Source: Mayamaea pseudoterrestris (taxonomy: Eukaryota; Bacillariophyta; Bacillariophyceae; Sellaphorales; Sellaphoraceae). From it: a DNA stretch of 64,000 bases. The DNA is taken from positions 930,001 to 994,000 of the forward strand of contig BROI01000004.1 of the NCBI GenBank assembly GCA_027923505.1. The letters run 5' to 3'. Both the position numbers and the translations under genes were made by a program. Under the pieces are notes generated by a model. It did not search any database and had not been told where the DNA came from. It saw nothing but the letters and a program-made list of their open reading frames with translations. Of this stretch, positions 9,807 to 20,576 are shown one piece after another. How positions within the stretch are numbered: the stretch's first letter is position 1; every line of letters begins with the position of its first letter.

Positions 9807-11659
9807 TCAAGGTTTGAGGTTCTCGAACAACTCTTGTGGGCATTCTCTTAAGAAACTCTCCAATGACTCGCCTGTAAGCCCATCTCCGTCAATTGGAGTA
9901 AAATTGCCGGAGCCATTCAAATCTGCGGGAGCAGTCTGGTGAGTCAAGCCGTTTTCAACATCCGTCAGGGTACTTATTTCCCACGAAGCCTCATGGTCGA
10001 TGGGCAGGGGCATGTCGTCCTCCTGGCCAATCTTGACGTGGCTCTCAAGCCCAAAGAGCTGCTGGTTAGTTTGTGTGGAGTCAGTACTTCGTTGTGGCAC
10101 TGGCTTTCCGCCCCTGCGATCATTGGGAGTGCCATGCGGCGTATAAAACCCTTCTCCCGCGGAAAGTCGCGAGTGAGACGGCTCCAAGCGCGGAAACAGT
10201 TGATCGTCGTCATTACTGCGAATCTGTCCAACGCGCTCCTCGTCTTCGCTGTCATTAATCTCTTCGGCATTTTCTGCCGTCGAACCTACAAGCGTGGTGG
10301 GGCTTTGACGGAAGGGACGCGCACTTGCAGTCGGACATGGCGTCGTGATAGGTGTCGGATGGTACTGAATGACGGGAACGTAGGCGATGCTTGCATTCAA
10401 GCTGGGTGTATAGGGAACCTGCATCGGCAATTGGCCGTGATGCGCAGGCAACGTCGTAGAGACCGATGAAATCACAGTTTCGCCCGCGGAGCAAGCAAGC
10501 TGTGGCTGAGAGCAATGATGGTAGCTACCCACTGTATAGTGTGGAACGGGCATGGGCACATGCTGCTGCACCTGCCAGACATTCGTGGGCAATGTAGGCC
10601 TAGCGATCATTAAGCCAGGAGTGCTGTAGTATTGTTGCAGAGTCGGCTCAAATGGCTGGCGATGTATGGTAACAAAAGCGTGCTCTTGCACTGTAGTGGG
10701 CAAGGAATATGATCGTAAAGCTCTCGCTTTGCGCTTCTGCCGAGGAGAAGGTTGAGAAATCCATGCGGGTGGTGATGGATGACTATGCTGAGCACTGTCG
10801 CGCTTCATAGTCAATGAAGAGTTTAAAGATTGCTGACTCAAACTTGCCACTGGTAATAAAACATCTTCAACACCGCACATCCATTTTAAAAGCGAGGTTG
10901 CTCCTTCCTGCTTTACCTGCGAGTAGATGGAAGGATGTGCACAAATTGGATGACGAGTCAAATACATGTTACTTTCATTCTCTGAATAGGCCTCACTATC
11001 AAGCCTCTTTTGTCGATATCGGTACACACCTTTTTCGAGCTGCCTATTGACGCCATTGATCCTTCGTCAAGCTGATCGGCGTCATTTGTCAAATCCACAA
11101 CCGCAGCACTTTCATTATATAGACTATCGCGAAGTGCTTGAAGCGTCTTCTCCGTCGCCTTGTTGTCGCCAACGTCAACGTAGCGGCCAGATGCGTCGTC
11201 CTTGACCAAGAAGCGTCCCTTTATGGAGCGTACGGCAAATACAATTGATTTTGCAATGGTAACCTTTTGACAGTTGTGACTACAAGCGTACAATTCCTGC
11301 AATGTAATATAGAAATGTCATGTGAGACGCTTGCGTACAAAAGGCTTCGGATGCTCAAAAGTAACAATTCCGAAGTTTGCATTTATCATTGTTTTACGCC
11401 TTACCTTGTTCATTGCAACGAGAGCCTTGAATCTTTTGTTTCCAGGATGATTGTTATGTATGACTGCAAAGCATTCGTCGTTGAGTGTATGATGAAGAGG
11501 AATGTTGCGTGAGGTTCGACGAATTGGTGTGCAACGATGCAACTCAAAACTCCATCACTTACCGCCTCGACCAAGCATCACATCGTGAACTTGTGGCTCA
11601 ACTATCATGGCCTGCTGTATGAATGCATTCAAAGGCATGGACGGGATGCCAGTGATCAT
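9807..11659 (-). CDS. DUF6824 domain protein (diatom-type, putative regulator)
   Basis: Four exons, complement(join(9807..10916,11030..11296,11405..11463,11563..11659)), 510 residues. All introns are GT-AG and the phases agree. DUF6824 spans exons 1-3. It opens with HDVMLGRG, continues with NNHPGNKRF and ALVAMNK, and ends with GRFLVKDD, DVGDNKATEK and QALRD, the standard order of the family. Splicing is required to restore the spacing between GRG and HPGN. The last exon encodes a long Pro/Ser/Gln-rich, probably disordered tail. The domain is abundant in diatoms and often suspected to act in the nucleus; function is unproven. The ATG at 11659 follows an in-frame TGA, which supports it. The gene is convergent with the MYND gene. 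Confidence 0.85.
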
Positions 11660-12295
11660 GGTGCAGCTACGATTTCAATGGACAATGGATGGCGCAATGC
11701 TTCTTCGGCGGAGTGTGAGTCTGCAAGCAGTTTTAACGCCAACATCTTGGCGTGCCTCCAGTCATTGCTGCCTTGTGAGACTGCATTGACACGACTGAAT
11801 TCTATTATTTTATTGCCCCCACGATACAATTCCAAACACTTTCGCACAGGGTTATGTATCTTGAAAATAGCCTTCTTGAAATGCCTGCTTTAAGAATAGC
11901 CAGCTAAACTGGTACTGCCATTTGAGTAACTTTGCCGTCATTAACAACGCCAAGAGTCATCAGTCGTGCAGATGAGTCATGCTCCGTTCGAACAAGATGA
12001 CGCGCTGCCGCTCAAAGGAAAATGACTTGCATCAAGCTTCGAAAGACCGAACGTTTGATCGCTCTGGTTGCACTACAAACACGAGGGGAGAGTAGCTTGC
12101 CGGTTATCAAGGTCTTTATACTTAAAAGGAGGAATTTGGATTGAGATTCGATATTGGAGCAAGCTGCACCGAAACTTGTTATCTCGCGCTTTTCGCTCAG
12201 CAACCACCACCCACCACAGCAGTCGACAGTCATTATCAACAGCTGCTTCTCCCTCGCATCTATCTCCCGTCACATATTACATCACGCACCTAACA
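11660..12295. promoter_or_regulatory. Shared divergent promoter region, 636 bp
   Basis: It separates the starts of the DUF6824 gene (minus) and the channel gene (plus). A 118-codon plus-strand frame crosses part of it but lies antisense to exons 1 and 2 of the DUF6824 gene and shows no family. No repeat or RNA gene is seen. Confidence 0.35.
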
Positions 12296-14980
12296 ATGTA
12301 TCGTAACGATACCGAGTATTATAAAGATCATGACGACGACGACGTTGAGTTTGTTCCCTCCAACTTCCAAGGCACCACGACAGCAGAGCAGGAAGCCTAC
12401 GCGCGTGAAGAAGTCGGAGATGTCATGATTCAAAATGACCATCTGATGGATGAATACTACTATGAACAGCAGCAAATGCAGAGTCAAGGAGCAGATGATA
12501 TTGTACTTGATGACTTTGACGCTGACGCGCTCCACGAACGACTTGGATCGCGATCCTTTCAAGTTGGCGGTGGGTTCGATAGTCGGTCATCCTTTCACTC
12601 GGTGGATGATGCGCATGACCCTGCATATTTATTTGCACTACTGGAGGAAGCTTTACCAAAGACGGCTGCCGAAACGACTCTTCAGCAGCAAGCCGTGGCG
12701 CGAGAGCAATTGGAACAAGTTTGGGACGTGGTTCGTCGCTGGCTGTGGAGTCATTCAAGCATGGAGGAGCGGGCCGAAGCGGCGCATGTGCGCGGGCAAG
12801 CGGATGCAACCAGTTTGCATTTGATGTGCAAATTGACGCATCCACCGCAAGACGTGATTCAAACCATGGTAGAATGCGCTCCTGAGACAGTGTCCTGGGT
12901 GGATGCGCATGGGTGGTTGCCGTTGCACCACGCATGCGCTAACGGAGCGTCGCCAGATGTCATGCGCATTCTGATCGAAGCCTATCCGCAAGGCAAGTTG
13001 CGCCAGGACAACCAGGCGCGTACTCCGCTGCACTTTTACGCGACGCGCAATGTGGATCATGTTTCCGCGTTGGTGCTGAACACCGAGATGTTGGCGGATA
13101 CCGGGGCGGCGCAGTTGGCCGACAAGGGAGGCATGCTACCTATGCACTATGCGTGTGCCTATGGAACTAAACCAGAAGTGCTCAAAGTATTGGCGGAAGC
13201 GTATCCGGAAAGCTTGGTGGCGACCGAGCAGCATGGTCGAACACCGATGCACTTGGCCATGGTCAATGCTCACCGGGAAGCAAGTCCAAATACCATTGGC
13301 TTTTTGCTGGCCCATGCAGAAGCCAAGGAAACGATCAATGCGCGCGACCGTGATCGTTATACACCGCTGCACTTGCTGGCGCTAGGCTTAAAGGGATATC
13401 GGGCGTCGTCTGACAATGACAAACGTGTCAATGTTTCGGAGAGTTTGAGCTTATACTTGGCGGCGGAGCCAAAGGCGAGTCCCGACTTTTTGACGGCCAT
13501 TCAAGACTTGCCAGACTGGCTGCAAGACACAGCCGTCGTCTCCAAGCATGTTCGTAACGTGCTCAACAAGAAGATTGCCCAACGTTTTCCAACTTCGATT
13601 CTTATTCTTGATGGATACGTGCTCATCACCTTGATTGTTTGCTTTGCCTTGACAACCAAGAACAACATTGACATGCGATTCGATCCAGTCAATACAGACG
13701 ATACAAGCCAAGTTGCTCTCATCATTCTCCTTGTGGCCGTTGTTTACTTTTTCTGGCGCGAGGTCATTCAAATCGCGTCATTAATTAGCTTGGGAAGTTT
13801 TAACAACTGGATCAAGGACTTGACCAACTGGATTGACATTTGCGTCATCATTTTGGTTATGTACTACGCTGCCCTCATGGCGCAAGGCAGTGCAGCCGCG
13901 ATTGACAACAATGCTTTTCGAAGCGGAGCAGCCTTTACGCAGGGACTCTTGTGGGTTTCCATCATCATGTTTCTTAAAAAGACCTTAGTCCAATTCGCTG
14001 TCTTCGTTGGAGGCTTGAGCTTCGTTTTGCGACAACTCGCTGCCTTCCTCCTCGCCGTCGGTGTTATCTTGTTGGCGTTCGCGCAGATGTTTTATTTTGT
14101 TTACGTGAATACTCCATTGTGCGACCAATCGACGGATTCGATTTGCGACTTTCCGCACTGTACCTTTCAGTCGTCGTTGCTGAAGGTTTATGTGATGATG
14201 ATGGGAGAAGTCAACACGGAGACGCGGTACTCGGACAATCTCACGGCCCAGATCTTGTATGTTGCTTACGGATTTCTGGTCGTCGTCTTGTTGTCCAATG
14301 TGTTAATTGCTATCGTTACGGACAGCTACGAAATTATTCAAAACGACCGAGCAGCCATTGTCTTTTGGAGTAATCGACTCGACTTTTGTGCCGAGATGGA
14401 CGCCATCACTTACGCACTCAAGAAGCGACTGGCATGCTGCTTCACCAGCAGCAGCGAAAAAAAGCGGCGCGATAACGCCAAGAATGCCATGGAAGGACCC
14501 GAGAGTTCAGAGTTCCATTCAATCCATGACCCAGTTCAAAACACGGACATGGACATCTTTCGCGAATACTGGAAGCAAGTCATGTACTTGTTTGATTCAA
14601 ATTTGTACGACGAAGTTGATTGGCTGGAAACGGTCATTTACAGCATCTTTCGCATCGTCTGCCTCATCATTGTCATTCCCATCTGGTTGGCGATTGGAGC
14701 CATTACGGCGGGCTGGCTCTGGCCGCCGCAGGTTCGAGAGTATTTGCTGGTGCAAAAGGAGACTGTCACCTCACGCGCCGAACAGGAGCGGCAGAAACTT
14801 TTGCAACTAAAGGGCATTCAGATTGACTTGAACAGCTTCAAAGATGAAATAATGAAGGAGCTTGCAGCGGATCGCGATGACATGGTCCGAACGCGGAACG
14901 AGATTGAAGTGGTTCAGAGCGAGGTGCTTGCTGATTTGTTGCAAGTAAAGGAGCTCATGGGCTCCTTGCTGGGAGAATAG
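12296..14980 (+). CDS. Ankyrin-repeat cation channel, TRP-like
   Basis: Single exon, 894 residues; the first ATG is at 12296 (the open frame extends upstream only from a TTG). Domain order: acidic Asp/Glu/Gln-rich N-terminus; four to five ankyrin repeats at about residues 170-355 (LHLMCKL, GWLPLHHACANG, GMLPMHYACAYG, GRTPMHLAMV, TPLHLLAL); six hydrophobic segments from about residue 433; a pore region with KVYVMMMGEVNTE; a last segment LLSNVLIAIVTDSYEII typical of TRP and polycystin-type channels; a further hydrophobic segment near residue 785; and a C-terminal coiled coil. The layout matches TRPV/TRPA-like channels. Ion selectivity cannot be read from the sequence. Plasma-membrane or endomembrane Ca2+ signalling is inferred. 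Confidence 0.85.
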   Translation: MYRNDTEYYKDHDDDDVEFVPSNFQGTTTAEQEAYAREEVGDVMIQNDHLMDEYYYEQQQMQSQGADDIVLDDFDADALHERLGSRSFQVGGGFDSRSSFHSVDDAHDPAYLFALLEEALPKTAAETTLQQQAVAREQLEQVWDVVRRWLWSHSSMEERAEAAHVRGQADATSLHLMCKLTHPPQDVIQTMVECAPETVSWVDAHGWLPLHHACANGASPDVMRILIEAYPQGKLRQDNQARTPLHFYATRNVDHVSALVLNTEMLADTGAAQLADKGGMLPMHYACAYGTKPEVLKVLAEAYPESLVATEQHGRTPMHLAMVNAHREASPNTIGFLLAHAEAKETINARDRDRYTPLHLLALGLKGYRASSDNDKRVNVSESLSLYLAAEPKASPDFLTAIQDLPDWLQDTAVVSKHVRNVLNKKIAQRFPTSILILDGYVLITLIVCFALTTKNNIDMRFDPVNTDDTSQVALIILLVAVVYFFWREVIQIASLISLGSFNNWIKDLTNWIDICVIILVMYYAALMAQGSAAAIDNNAFRSGAAFTQGLLWVSIIMFLKKTLVQFAVFVGGLSFVLRQLAAFLLAVGVILLAFAQMFYFVYVNTPLCDQSTDSICDFPHCTFQSSLLKVYVMMMGEVNTETRYSDNLTAQILYVAYGFLVVVLLSNVLIAIVTDSYEIIQNDRAAIVFWSNRLDFCAEMDAITYALKKRLACCFTSSSEKKRRDNAKNAMEGPESSEFHSIHDPVQNTDMDIFREYWKQVMYLFDSNLYDEVDWLETVIYSIFRIVCLIIVIPIWLAIGAITAGWLWPPQVREYLLVQKETVTSRAEQERQKLLQLKGIQIDLNSFKDEIMKELAADRDDMVRTRNEIEVVQSEVLADLLQVKELMGSLLGE

Positions 14981-15090
14981 TTGTTCTCGTACTCGTTTTT
15001 CTACATTTAATGCTGCTGCTTACAGCAGTAACACTTTATATATATTTGATATTGATTCTATAAGTGCTTTTACTACTAACCGCGCAGTCA

Positions 15091-16464
15091 TTACCATTCA
15101 CCGGGACGAAGATCGATCATGCTCGTGCAGTTGTCGCATGTTGGGTCAATCATGGTCCGCCGCAGCTGGTCGAGTAATCGGCTCCAGTTGCTTTTCGTCG
15201 TCAACACAAAGTAGTTTGCTTCAAGCGCCACTAGCAACGATCCAAGCGCCACCAGACCAGCTCGGCCATGCGTATTCTTTGCGGTCCACGACGCTCGATT
15301 GCCTCGCTTTGGACGATGAGCGTCAAGCTCAGCAATGGTGCGGTCAACGTAAATGTTCCAGCCTCTGGGAGCCGCCGTTGTGAAAGCTTCTACGGCTCGA
15401 GGATCCTCGGTGGACAAGTATACATTGGCAGATTGATTGGTGGCTCGTCCAACAAGCAGCTGGGAGACGGCGGAAACGTATTCATTTTCATGTGGCAGGT
15501 CCATCTCCCAAAACTTGTCGCCCCACCGCAAATGTACCGTGATCAAGTCGTTCGGGACGGTTGCATCCGGCCCAAACAGGGCGCCCATTTGCCGCTCCGC
15601 TTCCTGAATCACTAGTGGAGACAGCGATTGAAATAAGTACTCCATGGACGCTTGGCGAAATTCTGTGAGCTTTCCGTGATCTCGAATGAGCGAGCATCGC
15701 AAACGAATATTCTTGGGATCTGTAACATTCGATGTTGCGACTTGTGGCGCATGTAACTGTCGAAATGAAGAAGCTACTGATGACTTTCTTCCAATGTCAC
15801 ATCGATCTTCCGACAGCGGAAAGTAGCATAGCAGGGGTGATCGCTCGGCTTGTTCGTGGCTGCAGTAGCTTTGATCCAACCACAGCCACTCGGGATTCAC
15901 CGTTTGCACTCGCTGCGAAAACTCCATGGCGTTGCACATGGCTTGCGACCAAACGTGTAAATGTGAGCCGAATCCAAACGAATTGTCCATGTAAAAGGTG
16001 GCGACTGGAATGGAGCAGTTTGATTGCTGTGCTTCAATCATTCGCGCCATGGGCGACTGAACTGGATTGAAGCTCCAGTTGCGTCGTAGCTTTCCGCATG
16101 TACCAGTACTAGTTGATTGAACCGTATCTGATGATTGTTCCGTTGATTTGTTGTCGGCATGCGAAATGTTGAACCGTTGCATCGGAGCAGCATGGCGCAA
16201 GCATGTCGTAGAAGCATTATTAACAAAAGGCGACCGCGCCAAGCGATGCCCCTGAGATACAGTTGATGCACGTGTATGCGTATACATTCGCAGCATGGGT
16301 ACGTCACTGCTGCAGCAGTTGAAACCATCAAGGACCGCCTGCAAATATTGAATGCGTTCGACCGTCATAATGCTGGCGACAAGGACGGAAAAGACAATCA
16401 CTATTCGAATCAAGTCAGTTGTTCTTCTTCTCACAGCCACTGGAGACGATGAGTGACTTCTCAT
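15091..16464 (-). CDS. Fucosyltransferase-like type II membrane glycosyltransferase
   Basis: Single exon, 457 residues. A signal anchor lies at about residues 18-36 (IRIVIVFSVLVASIM), giving a type II Golgi topology, followed by a Ser/Thr-rich stem. The catalytic region contains ITVHLRWGDK, which corresponds to the VHxRRxDK donor-binding block of GT23/NodZ and related fucosyltransferases. Further on are a GRAGLVALGSLLVALEANY block and VLTTKSNWSRL, the position where family members bind GDP-fucose. Several N-glycosylation sequons and paired Cys occur. Fucosylation of N-glycans or other surface glycans is inferred from the family; another GT-B acceptor is possible. Convergent with the channel gene (110 bp between stops). 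Confidence 0.75.
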   Translation of the reverse strand: MRSHSSSPVAVRRRTTDLIRIVIVFSVLVASIMTVERIQYLQAVLDGFNCCSSDVPMLRMYTHTRASTVSQGHRLARSPFVNNASTTCLRHAAPMQRFNISHADNKSTEQSSDTVQSTSTGTCGKLRRNWSFNPVQSPMARMIEAQQSNCSIPVATFYMDNSFGFGSHLHVWSQAMCNAMEFSQRVQTVNPEWLWLDQSYCSHEQAERSPLLCYFPLSEDRCDIGRKSSVASSFRQLHAPQVATSNVTDPKNIRLRCSLIRDHGKLTEFRQASMEYLFQSLSPLVIQEAERQMGALFGPDATVPNDLITVHLRWGDKFWEMDLPHENEYVSAVSQLLVGRATNQSANVYLSTEDPRAVEAFTTAAPRGWNIYVDRTIAELDAHRPKRGNRASWTAKNTHGRAGLVALGSLLVALEANYFVLTTKSNWSRLLDQLRRTMIDPTCDNCTSMIDLRPGEW

Positions 16465-16872
16465 AACTTTGAATGGGCGACGAATCGTCGCATGATGAAG
16501 CGGGTCGCCTACCTACACAGTAAAGAGTAGATGAATCGATGAGGCGTGTCGTCGCGCCGCGCGTAGTTTTGTCGGAGCGGTACTGATTGTGACCGGCGCG
16601 CGATACCGGCCGACGACGAGACCTCCCTCCGCATCGGCCACTGACTCTCGTTACATATTGTTGAGACGGCCATTGTCACCTGCATTTACAGTTAATCGGT
16701 GTTTCGAGCTTCAGTCTCATCTCCTTGACAGCCTCATCGACTTTGATCTCCGAGACTTGCTCCACTGCTGCGCTGACTTGAGTAGCGAGCTGGATCACAC
16801 AAGCCGACGAATCAGACATCTCTAGCAGCCAACGGCTACTTCGCCGGCGAAAGACTTGTTTCGCCGCCCCAT
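16465..16872. promoter_or_regulatory. Shared divergent promoter region, 408 bp
   Basis: It separates the starts of the fucosyltransferase-like gene (minus) and the DUF1336 gene (plus). A GC-rich patch around 16585-16615 contains two ACCGG cores in inverted-repeat-like arrangement. Nothing else stands out. Confidence 0.35.
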
Positions 16873-18050
16873 ATGAACCGCGACGACTGTGGTACTGATA
16901 GCGTGCCATCCATCCACAGACAAGTTGTTTCAAAAATGGATTCAAAGTCTGATAACGAACATGATTTGCGCTCTCCAAGTTCCGTTTGCATTCAACGCAA
17001 ACTGTCGGTTGCCGTCACAACGAATGACGACGTCGAGCATGAATATCTCGAGGGACGGCCAAAGATTGTTGTACCACAAAAAAGCAATAAACTCAAGCTG
17101 GCTGGGTTGACGAGACCTGGTTCTCTCTTTAAGCGTGCTAGTACAGTGCCCATGGACCAAGACCGTGAGCGGCATTTTCGCCCTCATGGTGTTCAAGACT
17201 TTTGCAGAATTCCAGCGCCGCTGAATGTGGAGTATTGGTCGGAACCAACTGCCGAGACGTTCAAAGTAAGTACCGAGGAATTGATAAGTATGTTAAGAGA
17301 AGGATTGAAACGGGGCTGTTGGGCTGACGTGTGTTTGCTTTGCTAATACTTTAGGTGAGATCAAAGCTTTACTTGAATACTCGATTGAAAGCTCCTTCCG
17401 ATGCCTCGGTCTTCCAGTTTCTTGCCTGCGACTTGGTACAAGTCAGTTCTCCCATTTTGACTGGACTTTGCGCTCACCCTCAAGAGCGTGTTCAGCAAGC
17501 CCTAAGACGCCAAGGACAAACTGGTCTGAAGGAGCTTCCAGAATTTATATTTGCCGTCAATTACTGTCTTCCTGCTGGGGCTGCAGCCGGTGGATTCACT
17601 CATTGGGTTGCCTATTTTGGCACTGACAATGTTGCGCAGCTCAATGACGAATCGACACCGCTTGGACGTGTCTGCAAGCCATTTTTCTTTGGAGATTCGG
17701 ACCAGTTTCGGCGAGAGCGATTCAAGCTCATTCCGCACGTTGTGCAAGGCAACATTATCATTCGAAAAGCTGTGGGAAGCAAACCTTCTATTCTTGGCCG
17801 AAAGTTGAAGCAGTACTATGTCCGCAATCCTAGATTTTTTGAAGTCATTGTTGATATTGCTTCCGACCCTGTGGCGGAGCGCATTGTCAAACTAGCTCTC
17901 GGTGGTGCTCGGCATTTAGTGGTGGACATGATGTTCCTTCTCGAAGGCACTTGTGCCGAGGAGCTACCAGAACGAATTCTAGGAGCCACTCGAATTCAAC
18001 ACCTAGACTTGAAAACAAGCTCGCTGCAGAGGTTTGTGACAAACGTTTAG
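16873..18050 (+). CDS. DUF1336/EDR2 C-terminal domain protein
   Basis: Two exons, join(16873..17265,17355..18050), 362 residues; the 89-bp intron has GTAAGT and TAG ends and joins ETFK to VRSKLYL. The domain runs from about residue 105 to the end: EYWSEP, FKVRSKLYLNTRLKAP, FLACDLVQV, NYCLPAG, HWVAYFG, and the C-terminal PHVVQGNIIIRKAVGSKP. These are the landmarks of the EDR2-type DUF1336 domain, which in plant EDR2 follows PH and START domains. Here it stands alone after a ~100-residue charged N-terminus. Plant EDR2 binds PI4P and limits cell death; the algal role is unknown. A second in-frame ATG lies 21 codons downstream. Confidence 0.85.
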
Positions 18051-18517
18051 TGTCAGTCTCAGGTGGTTTTGCAAGGTGTTGGTTTGTGTTGTATGTGTCA
18101 GGTTAAAATTGTGCAAGTCATAAGAAGTAGTAGCAAAAAGCTCCAACTATGCGCTCATTTGACAGTCCGGCAGAAGTACAATACATATCTAGGGTGGGAT
18201 AGTATAAATATCGCTCATCTGGCAATCAAGTTGAGACACAGAAACTATCCTCCATATGCCTGTTATCTAAAACAGGCTCCAAGTGTAAAGAAGGTGCGCA
18301 TTAGCTAGAAGTATCTAGTGGAATGCCAGATCTGCAATCGTCGAGTGGCAGTGTCGCGCTTTGCTCCGCATTTAGATGAATGCATGGGTTTGGGAACGGT
18401 CCGTGGAAATGTTGGAAATGGCTCAACGAGAGGGAGAAATGTCAATAGACAACTGATCCAACAATGTATAATATGAATTATAAGTTAATTTCATAAAAAA
18501 GTACTGGTCGTTCGGTA
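18051..18517. other. Intergenic between convergent genes, 467 bp
   Basis: Between the stops of the DUF1336 and SET genes. It is AT-rich toward the minus-strand stop. An 81-codon plus frame at 18063 starts with ATG but has no hydrophobic, repeat or family features and is not credible as a gene. No RNA gene is seen. Confidence 0.4.
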
Positions 18518-20260
18518 CTATCCTTTTGTATCCAGTAGCGGCTTCAAGTAGTCCTTTGGACAAGGTTCATTTCTCATTGAGTATGCTGGTGACGACCCTA
18601 GCAAGTTCTCTCCAAAACTAGATCGCAGTTTGCTAAAACTAACATGTTTCAATGCCTGCAACGTTTGCATCTCCCCAAGTCGCAAATGTGCAGCCATCCA
18701 TTGCGCTGTCCCGGGCTCAAGCTCTCGAATGAGTTGCTTCTCCAGCTCTATTGTTGTCGCAAATCGTTCCATACCCGTTGAGGCCATGCGCGACATACAG
18801 AATAAAGTTCGAAACTCAAGGGCATTGCGCGTATCTGGTAACACATAGTCCATATCCAGCATATAATGTTCCAAGAGACTCGTCGCGTCGCCCTCATAGT
18901 CTTCATGTGTGAGCGAAAGCACTCGACACGTTGAAAAGACTGCCGTCGCGTTGAATTGCACTTGACTAGGGTCCAACGCGGGAATACCGTGCTGCCTTTC
19001 CTTGTTCCGTGGTGACATGGTGACGATCCAATGCTTCGGTGAATGCGCGCGCTGCAACAGAAACTGGTACTTGAGTTGCTTTAGTCGCCAAGCATTGTGC
19101 ATGTATGAATCCTGCTCAGCGTCAGTTTGTGTCACACATTCAGAATAGCCATCATCGTATTGCAAATACCGAAGAATGGCCAAGCGATATTGTTCCTGTA
19201 CTGAGGCGCTAATTGTCATTTGAGTCGAGTCCTGGAGCTGCACCGGATGCCACAAGTTGATGCCAGCCTGCGTCAAGTCAGTTCCATCGCCATTGACGAA
19301 ACCGTAGCGTGCAAACAGGTTTTGATCGGAACGCTTGCCGTAACTATCATGTATCTCACCACGAAAGTTTACCAGCGCCGTCACCACGAAATCGCCATTG
19401 GCCTGCGTTGTGAATCCCACGTTTGGCGGTGACTGATGATTGAACGAATCCAAAATGGGAACCATGGCATACGACCCGTTTGCTTTTCTTGACAACGACG
19501 TACCAAATGCACGTGTCAGTACGGATAATCGAGCGGCATAGTAGTCGTTTCTGTCGACATGGTCAACCAATTTGCTGTATTCGTCATGTAACTGACGCTG
19601 CATATCCTTGACGTATGCGTAGGAAAGCGACGACCGCCGGAGCAACTCGGCTAGCATATTGTCGTCCCAGAGTATCGGATGATAGCTGTCAAAGTGCTCA
19701 TATGTTGGAAGTTGATGCAGCAAGTAGTGCAGCAGTACAGGATGTTCAACGAAACTGCTTTCGTAAAAGGAGCTATTTTCGCGAAGTCGTTTTTGCCAAT
19801 GAGCAATATACAAGGCAAGGATCGTGGCGCCATCCAAAGAATCCTCCATACTGGCAATAATATGCTTTATGTAATCATCTTGACGAGCATCTTCCTCCCA
19901 TATTTGCAGTCTTCGAGGAATTTGAAGTACAATGGTACCCTTTCGAACTGGTTGTTTCGTTTCGATGGACGTTCCCGATGTCAATGATTCAACGGCTCGC
20001 ATGCTTCCGAGACACGACGTGTCTGGCTGTCCACAAACAAGGTCAATGAATGATTGCTGTTGTTTGTGTATCAGATCCGGTCTCATGTAATTATAGAGCC
20101 AAGCTGTCAGCATTGCAAGAAAGAGGATGGCAGACGCTTCCATTGTCATTGGATGAAGCATGTTGTGGCCGTTGCTCCGCTGTTCCGTCTTTGCAGCTAT
20201 TTGTCCTTTGTCTGGAGATTTGGCAAGCCCGTCTCGGCGTTTACGACTTTTAACTGGCAT
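18518..20260 (-). CDS. SET-domain protein methyltransferase (SETD3/Rubisco LSMT class)
   Basis: Single exon, 580 residues. A basic N-terminus is followed by one hydrophobic segment at about residues 43-59 (ILFLAMLTAWLYNYM), suggesting membrane anchoring. The split SET domain includes PVRKGTIVLQIPR at the start, then the insert-bearing middle. It closes with MVPILDSFNHQSPPN (the conserved N-H for AdoMet binding) and the pair SYGKRSDQNLFARYGF carrying the catalytic Tyr. A C-terminal helical substrate-binding region follows, as in the LSMT family. Family members methylate Lys or His in actin, Rubisco, aldolase and other proteins; the substrate here is unknown. The membrane segment is unusual for SETD3 relatives. 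Confidence 0.85.
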   Translation of the reverse strand: MPVKSRKRRDGLAKSPDKGQIAAKTEQRSNGHNMLHPMTMEASAILFLAMLTAWLYNYMRPDLIHKQQQSFIDLVCGQPDTSCLGSMRAVESLTSGTSIETKQPVRKGTIVLQIPRRLQIWEEDARQDDYIKHIIASMEDSLDGATILALYIAHWQKRLRENSSFYESSFVEHPVLLHYLLHQLPTYEHFDSYHPILWDDNMLAELLRRSSLSYAYVKDMQRQLHDEYSKLVDHVDRNDYYAARLSVLTRAFGTSLSRKANGSYAMVPILDSFNHQSPPNVGFTTQANGDFVVTALVNFRGEIHDSYGKRSDQNLFARYGFVNGDGTDLTQAGINLWHPVQLQDSTQMTISASVQEQYRLAILRYLQYDDGYSECVTQTDAEQDSYMHNAWRLKQLKYQFLLQRAHSPKHWIVTMSPRNKERQHGIPALDPSQVQFNATAVFSTCRVLSLTHEDYEGDATSLLEHYMLDMDYVLPDTRNALEFRTLFCMSRMASTGMERFATTIELEKQLIRELEPGTAQWMAAHLRLGEMQTLQALKHVSFSKLRSSFGENLLGSSPAYSMRNEPCPKDYLKPLLDTKG

Positions 20261-20576
20261 GGTAGTACGCTAGAGTATGAACCAGGAAAAGGCAACCACG
20301 AGTTTGCATTGTCCTTTTGTGATGGTCGTCGCTCATTTTCAACGTCGTAGCGGTTATCGTTGTCCACGCTGCTATCGTACATCATCTGGTCTTAGATGTG
20401 ATGCTCGAGCAGCATGTACTGTTGTCCCTACCTTCTTCCATCCGGTGTAAAGTAGAAATTATTATATGTAAAGAACTAGTTACTTACTGGTTGGCTTAGT
20501 CGAATTCAAAAGTACATGACATGATCAACTGCCAGGGATCCAAGCTATGCATGCATGCCATCAATCTCACTTTTTC
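20261..20576. other. Intergenic, 316 bp
   Basis: Lies upstream of the SET gene and downstream of the CSN6 gene, both minus strand. It must hold the SET gene promoter and the CSN6 3' end. No ORF or repeat of note. Confidence 0.4.

Noticed and set aside
11537-11893. 118-codon plus-strand frame opposite the DUF6824 gene
   Set aside because: It is antisense to exons 1 and 2 of a well-supported gene and shows no domain.
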